Of a stretch of DNA of 64,000 bases, positions 58,478-64,000 are shown one piece after another. The notes beneath the pieces are model-generated. The model was not told the DNA's origin. It did no database searches and saw only the letters and a list, made by a program, of their open reading frames with translations. Numbering within the stretch: the stretch's first letter is position 1; every line of letters begins with the position of its first letter. The DNA is from Cecembia rubra (lineage in GTDB: Bacteria > Bacteroidota > Bacteroidia > Cytophagales > Cyclobacteriaceae). Both the position numbers and the translations under genes were made by a program. The stretch is from positions 1-64,000 of the forward strand of contig NZ_PYGF01000004.1 of NCBI RefSeq assembly GCF_003014575.1, in the 5' to 3' direction.

Positions 58478-59803
58478 TTAGGCCAAAACTTTTTCAGAAG
58501 ACTTGAGGTAAGTCCTAATGGATTCTGCTAATTTTTCAAAAGTTTTTCTGAAAACATCTTCATCCTCTTCCAGCAGGGTAACCCTAAAACCTCTCAGATC
58601 GGAACAGAAAGATGAGATTGGCACTACACAAATTTGGGCCGATGCCAGTAAATAATATACAAACCTCTTATCCAAGGGCATATCCGGATCCTGCTCCAGC
58701 CATCCTTCCATCAAGGACTTTACCTTAAAATCAGGCAAGGGAAGATTTTGGTCAGGCTTAAGATAATCAGGATCAAACACAATGGTATTATAAAATGCCC
58801 CCTTGGTCGGGTTAAATTTTATACCAGGCACATCCCCTAAAATCTCCTTTAAAATCCTGCTCCTACGGCCAATCTTTTCATTTTCGCCCTTCCTGTATTC
58901 AAAATAATCCGGATGACTCATGATTTTTGGGATTGAGAGCTGGGGAAGAATGGTAGAACACACCTCTATCATCTTGGCATTTTCCAAAGTCTGTACCAGT
59001 TTACTGAATTCTTTTGAGGCATTCCTATTGTAAAACTCCATCCAGCCACATCTTGAACCAGGCCATGGAAACTCCTTGGATATTCCTTTCAGTGATATAG
59101 CTGGAAGATCTCCGATTACTTCGGACAAGGCCACGGCCTTTACTCCATTGTAGGTGATATTCTGATAAATCTCATCTGCTATCAACAAAAGATTGAATTC
59201 TTTAGCGATTTTGACAAATCCCTCCAAAACATCTTTTGGATAGACCATACCTGTAGGATTATCCGGATTGATGATCAATATCCCTACCACCAAAGGGTTA
59301 TACTTCACTTTATTGTACAGGTCTTCCATATCCGGCAACCATTGGTTGTCAGGATCCAGATTGTAGGTTATCGGTGCAGTATTGGCATGTGCTGCCTCTG
59401 CAGAACTGTGGGTACTATAGGCTGGGGAAGGACCTATGATTCTGGCTGTAGGAATCAAAAACTGATATAACTTAGCAATTGCATCTCCCAATCCGTTAAA
59501 AAACAACACATCCTCTTCAGTAATTTGGGCCCCTCCTTTGCGGTTGTTCAGTTCAGCCAAAAATCTACGGGTTTCCAACACTCCTTTGGAATCAGCATAT
59601 CCGTAACTTTTATCCTGAGTCACAAGCTCAGACACAATGGCCTTCATCCATTTTGGCACCTTATTGTTTTTCTGTATAGGGTCGCCGATGTTCTCCCAGG
59701 TAATGGGGTATCCCAGCGCCTCTATTTGCCGGGCTTTTTTAACAATGCCCCGGATTTCGTAATTCAACTCTTCCGCTCCCGGTCTCAACAATAGATTTCT
59801 CAT
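58478..59803 (-). CDS. PLP-dependent class I/II aminotransferase
   Basis: 441 residues. The PLP lysine is in AISLKGISKEFPWPGSRCGW; the N-D-P region is GILIINPDNPTGMVYP and the cofactor Tyr/Asp in LLIADEIYQNITY. It resembles the alanine/aspartate-type transaminases; exact substrate not assigned. Its 3' end lies 1 nt from the convergent phospholipase C-like gene. Confidence 0.9.
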   Translation of the reverse strand: MRNLLLRPGAEELNYEIRGIVKKARQIEALGYPITWENIGDPIQKNNKVPKWMKAIVSELVTQDKSYGYADSKGVLETRRFLAELNNRKGGAQITEEDVLFFNGLGDAIAKLYQFLIPTARIIGPSPAYSTHSSAEAAHANTAPITYNLDPDNQWLPDMEDLYNKVKYNPLVVGILIINPDNPTGMVYPKDVLEGFVKIAKEFNLLLIADEIYQNITYNGVKAVALSEVIGDLPAISLKGISKEFPWPGSRCGWMEFYNRNASKEFSKLVQTLENAKMIEVCSTILPQLSIPKIMSHPDYFEYRKGENEKIGRRSRILKEILGDVPGIKFNPTKGAFYNTIVFDPDYLKPDQNLPLPDFKVKSLMEGWLEQDPDMPLDKRFVYYLLASAQICVVPISSFCSDLRGFRVTLLEEDEDVFRKTFEKLAESIRTYLKSSEKVLA

Positions 59804-60029
59804 AGTGCTTTGGTGGATTTGATTGACAAATAAACAAAAAAGCCTCCTTATGATTGATTTTTTTAAAAGGATTTCTAAAAAAACCTGAAAGTTTAACCAC
59901 CAAAAATGCTATTCTTCCACCTGTATGAATTGAGGCTATTTTTTATTAATCCCTCCTTCCTGATGTGGGTTTAATCTTTAAATTTACGCTTAGATTGCAA
60001 ACACATATTTCCCAAATAACCCTAAGGTC

Positions 60030-60935
60030 ATGTCAGCGCATATAGTTTCCCAGAAGGCAATTGATTTTTTGATGGAACTGCTCAGCCAGCAGGCTGCTTC
60101 GGAATCCATTGATTGGTTGAAAAATCAAAGCCAAGAAATCAGCCAAAGCACCAAAACGATGAAACTTTTTTTAGCCTTTGGCAAAGCATCGAAATATTTT
60201 GACAAATCGAGTTTACAAATTTCTGAGGTGCTTTCCAGGGATGCAGAAAAACTTAGAAAGGGCTTTACTCCTTCATCATGGGATAAATTACAGGCCGCAA
60301 GATCAATTCTGATTCTTTCTTTTCCCCAGCAGGATGAAGCACTCTGGTTTAAAACCATTAACCAGCTTTTTGAAACAGGTGACATGCAAGAACTCAAAAG
60401 TCTTTATGCTGCACTGCCTATTTATCCTTTCCAAGACAGACTTATTGATAGGGCTATCGAAGGTCTAAGAACGAATATGACCTTAGTATTTGACGCAGTT
60501 GCTTTAGACAATCCCTATCCTTCTGAATTTTTTGACGAAAGGGCATGGAACCAGATGTTGATTAAGTCAGTCTTCTTACAAAGGCCGCTATTTCTGATCC
60601 AACATGCAGACAAGCGCAGCAATGAAAACCTGGCCAGCATCCTTATAGACTATGCCCATGAAAGATGGGCAGCAGGAAGGAATGTCATACCTGAGTTATG
60701 GAGATACGTGGCCCCATTCCTTAATGAATATAGAATTGAAGATATCAAAAAAGCAATTAAGGGGGAGAATTTGCTTGAAAAACAAGCCGGTCTATTGGCC
60801 TGCCATCACTCCACTTACCCGAATGCGAAAAAACTCCTTGCTGAGTTTCCTGACATACAGAAGGAAATCGAAGCAGGAAAAATCACCTGGGAATCCATAG
60901 GGAAATCCTTTGCTGAATCATTGATAAAAAATTAA
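60030..60935 (+). CDS. eboA: EboA
   Basis: 301 residues, largely helical, without signal or membrane segment. It matches EboA by position as first gene of an eboA-eboB-eboC-eboD run and by its helical-repeat character (e.g. LLSQQAASESIDWLKNQSQE and PALYAALPIYPFQ-like YAALPIYPFQDRLIDRAIEG). EboA is a protein of unknown biochemistry. Ebo clusters are shared by Bacteroidota, cyanobacteria (where ebo genes are needed for scytonemin precursor export) and some algal plastids. Confidence 0.85.
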   Translation: MSAHIVSQKAIDFLMELLSQQAASESIDWLKNQSQEISQSTKTMKLFLAFGKASKYFDKSSLQISEVLSRDAEKLRKGFTPSSWDKLQAARSILILSFPQQDEALWFKTINQLFETGDMQELKSLYAALPIYPFQDRLIDRAIEGLRTNMTLVFDAVALDNPYPSEFFDERAWNQMLIKSVFLQRPLFLIQHADKRSNENLASILIDYAHERWAAGRNVIPELWRYVAPFLNEYRIEDIKKAIKGENLLEKQAGLLACHHSTYPNAKKLLAEFPDIQKEIEAGKITWESIGKSFAESLIKN

Positions 60936-60997
60936 AGAAATCAAACCCCAAGGCAGCGAATAATTGCCCGCTTATTAAACAATGAACCTGAAAAATT

Positions 60998-61909
60998 ATG
61001 GAAATGTACATAGATCCTCACCTACATGCCGTATCCCGTACCACCGATGATTATGAGGCCATGAGAAAAGCCGGAGTAGTGGCTATTATTGAACCTGCAT
61101 TTTGGCTCGGACAGCCGAGGACTGAAGTCGGAAGTTTCAAAGATTATTTCAGCACTTTGGTGGGTTGGGAGCGCTTCAGGGCCAAGCAATTTGGTATTAT
61201 GCATTATTGTACCATTGGTTTGAATTCCAAGGAAGCAAACAATGAAGCCCTCGCGGAAGAAGTAATGGAACTTTTGCCCTTATTTGCCACCAAAGAGGGC
61301 GTGGTAGCCATTGGGGAAATCGGGTATGACGACCAGACAGCCGCTGAAGACAAGTATTACAGACTCCAACTCGAATTGGCTAAAGAAGTAGAGTTGCCTG
61401 TGCTCATTCATACGCCACATAGGGACAAAAAGAAAGGAACAACCAGAAGCATGGATGTTAGTGAAGAGCATGGATTAGCCCCTCACATGGTGATTGTGGA
61501 CCACAACAATGAAGAAACGGTTAAGGAAGTTTTGGACCGGGGCTATTGGGCTGCATTTACCATATACCCCCACACCAAAATGGGCAGTGACCGGATGGTG
61601 GAGATTGTAAAAAAATATGGACCTGAGCGTATTATCGTAGACTCAGCAGCCGACTGGGGCATCAGTGATCCCCTTGCTGTTCCAAAAACTGCCGCTTTGA
61701 TGCGGAAACATGGCATTCCGGAAGAACATATCAGATTGACCTGCTATCAAAATGCACTTACCGCATATTCCCAAAGTGGGCAGATGGAAGAATCGGATTG
61801 GCTAAACCCCGAACCAATAGACCAAAGGCTTAAACATGCCGGTAATTCGGTGTTGCGCGGAGGTCAGACACCTCGGGTCGAAAGCTCTTCTGATTCTGTT
61901 GAAAATTAA
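60998..61909 (+). CDS. eboB: EboB, TatD-family metal-dependent hydrolase
   Basis: 303 residues with TIM-barrel amidohydrolase motifs: metal site YIDPHLHAVSRTTDD, acidic GEIGYDDQTAAE, VLIHTPHRDKKKG and VDHNNEET, and IIVDSAADWG at the end of the barrel. Typical of the Ebo TatD-like hydrolase. Substrate unknown. It lies 62 nt after eboA and 3 nt before eboC. Confidence 0.88.
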   Translation: MEMYIDPHLHAVSRTTDDYEAMRKAGVVAIIEPAFWLGQPRTEVGSFKDYFSTLVGWERFRAKQFGIMHYCTIGLNSKEANNEALAEEVMELLPLFATKEGVVAIGEIGYDDQTAAEDKYYRLQLELAKEVELPVLIHTPHRDKKKGTTRSMDVSEEHGLAPHMVIVDHNNEETVKEVLDRGYWAAFTIYPHTKMGSDRMVEIVKKYGPERIIVDSAADWGISDPLAVPKTAALMRKHGIPEEHIRLTCYQNALTAYSQSGQMEESDWLNPEPIDQRLKHAGNSVLRGGQTPRVESSSDSVEN

Positions 61910-61912
61910 CCT

Positions 61913-62827
61913 ATGGGCAAAATATATTTCAAAGCATATTTACAGCTTACAAGACCTGCCAATATCATCACTGCCATTTCTGATATTTGGGCTGGTTTTG
62001 CTGTTTCCGGGGCTGCAGCTATGTTGCTGATACCAAATACCGGGAACGGAGATTCTTTTGTCTTTCCCTTGATTTACTTATCCCTTGCTACCATAGGCTT
62101 ATATGGAGGAGGTGTAGCCTTCAATGATGTTTTTGATGCCAAACTGGATGCAATTGAAAGACCGGAAAGGCCTATCCCTAGTGGAAAGGTAAAAATAAGC
62201 CATGCTGCATGGATGGCTTCTTCGCTCATCCTACTAGGGATTTTAGCTGCCTTCCAAGTTAATATTTGGAGCGGTTTCCTGGCTCTTGCTGTAGGTTTTT
62301 TGGCGGTGCTTTACGATGCATGGGGAAAACATCAGGCTATTTTCGGACCGATCAATATGGGCCTTTGCCGTACAGGTAATTTGCTCTTGGGCATTTCAGT
62401 GATCCCTGAGCTAATTCTGAATTTCTGGGCATTAGGTTTAATTCCTTTAGCCTATGTATCCGCCATCACCATGATCAGCAGGGGTGAAGTACATGGAAAA
62501 AACAAAAATGCACTGATCTGTGGCCTGGGTATTTATATCCTTATCATTGCCTTGCTTCTCTTCATCGCGTTTATGGAAGGAAATGCTGGATGGATTATCA
62601 TACCTTTTGTAGGTTTGTTTGCCTATATGATTCTTCCCCCATTGATCAAAGCCTTACGCTTACAGCAACCACAATTGATAGGGAAATCGGTAAAAGCTGC
62701 TGTAATTTCCATGGTCATACTTAATGCATCCCTTGCCGCTAGCTTCTCTGGATGGTGGGTTGGGCTCTGCATTTTGATCCTACTTCCTATTTCATTAAGA
62801 TTGGCAAAAATATTTGCCGTAACTTGA
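61913..62827 (+). CDS. eboC: EboC, UbiA-family prenyltransferase-like membrane protein
   Basis: 304 residues, about nine membrane segments. The first UbiA aspartate motif is NDVFDAKLDAIERPERPIPS; the second region (YDAWGKHQAIFGPINMGLCR) is shorter than in true prenyltransferases. Fits EboC. It presumably joins a prenyl or similar group to a small molecule in the membrane. Confidence 0.9.
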   Translation: MGKIYFKAYLQLTRPANIITAISDIWAGFAVSGAAAMLLIPNTGNGDSFVFPLIYLSLATIGLYGGGVAFNDVFDAKLDAIERPERPIPSGKVKISHAAWMASSLILLGILAAFQVNIWSGFLALAVGFLAVLYDAWGKHQAIFGPINMGLCRTGNLLLGISVIPELILNFWALGLIPLAYVSAITMISRGEVHGKNKNALICGLGIYILIIALLLFIAFMEGNAGWIIIPFVGLFAYMILPPLIKALRLQQPQLIGKSVKAAVISMVILNASLAASFSGWWVGLCILILLPISLRLAKIFAVT

Positions 62828-62848
62828 TGCTTCAACGCACTGATTAAA

Positions 62849-64000
62849 ATGACACATACAGTACTTCAACAGGCCTTTTCAGTCAATTTCCAATATAAGG
62901 TATGCTTTACCCATGGCCTGTTTGATTCAAATAATAGCCTTTTGGCAAATCAGCTTATGGCTGAAAATCCTGTAAAGGTCTTCGTGGTACTGGACCAGGG
63001 CCTTACTGAAGCCCGGCCTGACCTGATTTCCAAGCTGCAGCAATATTTTGAAACTTACAAAAAGGAAATTTTCCTGTGTGCAGCACCAATGATAGTACCG
63101 GGAGGGGAAGCTTCCAAAAACGATGAAAACCTGGTAAGACAAATCGTAGAAGCCACCCACCTGCACGCCATAGACCGGCATTCTTACATTATGGCCATAG
63201 GCGGTGGAGCGGTATTGGATATGGTGGGGTTTGCCGCGGCCATATCCCATCGTGGAGTGAGGCATATCAGAATCCCTACCACTGTCCTATCACAAAATGA
63301 CTCTGGCGTGGGGGTAAAGAACAGCATCAATTATTTCGGAAAGAAAAATTACATAGGCACCTTTGCCACTCCTTATCTGGTAGTCAATGATTTTGATTTT
63401 CTAAAGACTTTAGATGACAGAGATTGGAGATCCGGTTTGTCAGAAGCCATCAAAGTGGCCCTGATCAAGGATACGGATTTTTTCCAATGGATGGAAAAGC
63501 ATGCCCGAAATCTGGCCAAAAGAGAGATGGAACCCATGAAAGAATCCATCATCCGCTGCGCACAGATGCACCTGGACCATATTGCAGGAAAAGATCCCTT
63601 TGAAATGGGTTCATCCAGACCCTTGGACTTTGGGCACTGGGCAGCCCATAAGCTGGAATACCTGACCAACTTTGACTTAAGGCATGGGGAAGCGGTCGCC
63701 ATTGGCATCGCTTTGGACAGTACTTACTCCTTTTTGAAGGGTTGGATAGAACAAGATGATTTAGATAGGATATTGAAACTGATCTCTGACTTGGGCTTCG
63801 AGCTGTATGTTCCCGAACTGACAGGAGAAAACCTGATCAGAGGCCTTGAAGAGTTCAGGGAACATCTAGGTGGAAGACTGACCATCATGTTGCTCAAATC
63901 CATAGGAAAAGGAGAAGAAGTACATGAAATGGATCCTAGCTTGATTCGTGAAGCCATCACTTATCTGGAATCAAAGCATAAAACAGAAAAAGTGAATTAA
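62849..64000 (+). CDS. eboD: EboD, 3-dehydroquinate synthase-like enzyme
   Basis: 383 residues, complete: its TAA is the last codon of the window. NAD-binding AIGGGAVLDMVGFAAAISHR, PTTVLSQNDSGVGVKNSIN and metal ligands in LSEAIKVALIKD, RPLDFGHWAAHKLE and LRHGEAVAIGIALD mark the dehydroquinate synthase superfamily. The divergent PTTVLSQNDS (PTTLLAQVDS in AroB) and Ebo context argue for a sedoheptulose- or sugar-phosphate cyclase-like reaction rather than the shikimate step. EboE and EboF would be expected just to the right. Confidence 0.9.
   Translation: MTHTVLQQAFSVNFQYKVCFTHGLFDSNNSLLANQLMAENPVKVFVVLDQGLTEARPDLISKLQQYFETYKKEIFLCAAPMIVPGGEASKNDENLVRQIVEATHLHAIDRHSYIMAIGGGAVLDMVGFAAAISHRGVRHIRIPTTVLSQNDSGVGVKNSINYFGKKNYIGTFATPYLVVNDFDFLKTLDDRDWRSGLSEAIKVALIKDTDFFQWMEKHARNLAKREMEPMKESIIRCAQMHLDHIAGKDPFEMGSSRPLDFGHWAAHKLEYLTNFDLRHGEAVAIGIALDSTYSFLKGWIEQDDLDRILKLISDLGFELYVPELTGENLIRGLEEFREHLGGRLTIMLLKSIGKGEEVHEMDPSLIREAITYLESKHKTEKVN

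Noticed and set aside
1-64000. tRNA, rRNA or riboswitch genes
   Set aside because: Reading for T-loop (GGTTCRA) and cloverleaf patterns and common riboswitch cores found none I could support.

Overview
The window looks like chromosomal DNA of a Bacteroidota bacterium, most likely Cytophagales near Cyclobacteriaceae. This is an inference from gene content: a fused CcoN-CcoO oxidase, proteins with type IX secretion C-terminal domains, OMP_b-brl-type outer-membrane proteins, BF3164- and LVIVD-type lipoproteins, an ebo cluster and Bacteroidota-style promoters (TTG/TTTG plus TAnnTTTG). No rRNA, tRNA or CRISPR array was recognised.

Region 1 (1-14,100) is accessory and rearranged. It opens with the 3' end of an IS256-type transposase. 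Next, on the minus strand, is a compact peptide-modification locus: an outer-membrane barrel gene, a 61-aa double-glycine precursor whose core is a duplicated C-x-N-L-x-S-C-K-x-F unit, a radical SAM/SPASM enzyme, and a 97-aa unknown whose gene overlaps the enzyme gene. This is the best candidate for an undescribed system. Then come two near-identical copies of a 1.8-kb module, each with an AAA/DUF4143 ATPase, a large palindrome at its 5' end, and a decayed C-terminal piece of an FGGY sugar kinase. The copies flank a subtilisin-like protease with a type IX sorting domain and a putative lipoprotein. A third, dead DUF4143 remnant and several short repeats fill 12.9-14.1 kb.

Region 2 (14,100-19,200) holds lutABC (L-lactate oxidation) and L-rhamnose mutarotase. 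With the kinase remnants they look like what is left of a rhamnose/lactaldehyde locus. TMEM220-like and NIPSNAP proteins follow. Region 3 (19,200-27,700) is proteostasis and isoprenoid housekeeping: hslU, lon, rseP and dxr on the minus strand, with a divergent htrA. Region 4 (27,700-37,100) has an orphan HI0074-like protein, an LVIVD lipoprotein with a barrel protein, a secreted Cys-rich peptide with a BF3164-type lipoprotein, a two-gene ABC exporter, a Tat-exported Gfo/Idh/MocA oxidoreductase and hemN.

Region 5 (37,100-46,500) is a full cbb3 oxidase operon on the minus strand (ccoI-ccoS-ccoNO-ccoQ-ccoP-ccoG-ccoH-DsbD2-like) followed upstream by a stress-protein-like gene. CRP/FNR-type boxes of one design lie upstream of hemN, ccoI and that gene, suggesting one oxygen-responsive regulon. 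Region 6 (46,500-59,900) holds mtfA-like, rny, zapA, a coiled-coil partner, pheT, two paralogous barrel proteins around a type IX-secreted protein, DUF1684, radC, rpsT, a phospholipase C/S1-P1-like enzyme and an aminotransferase. Region 7 (60,000-64,000) is eboA-eboB-eboC-eboD, with the rest of the ebo cluster probably just beyond the right edge.
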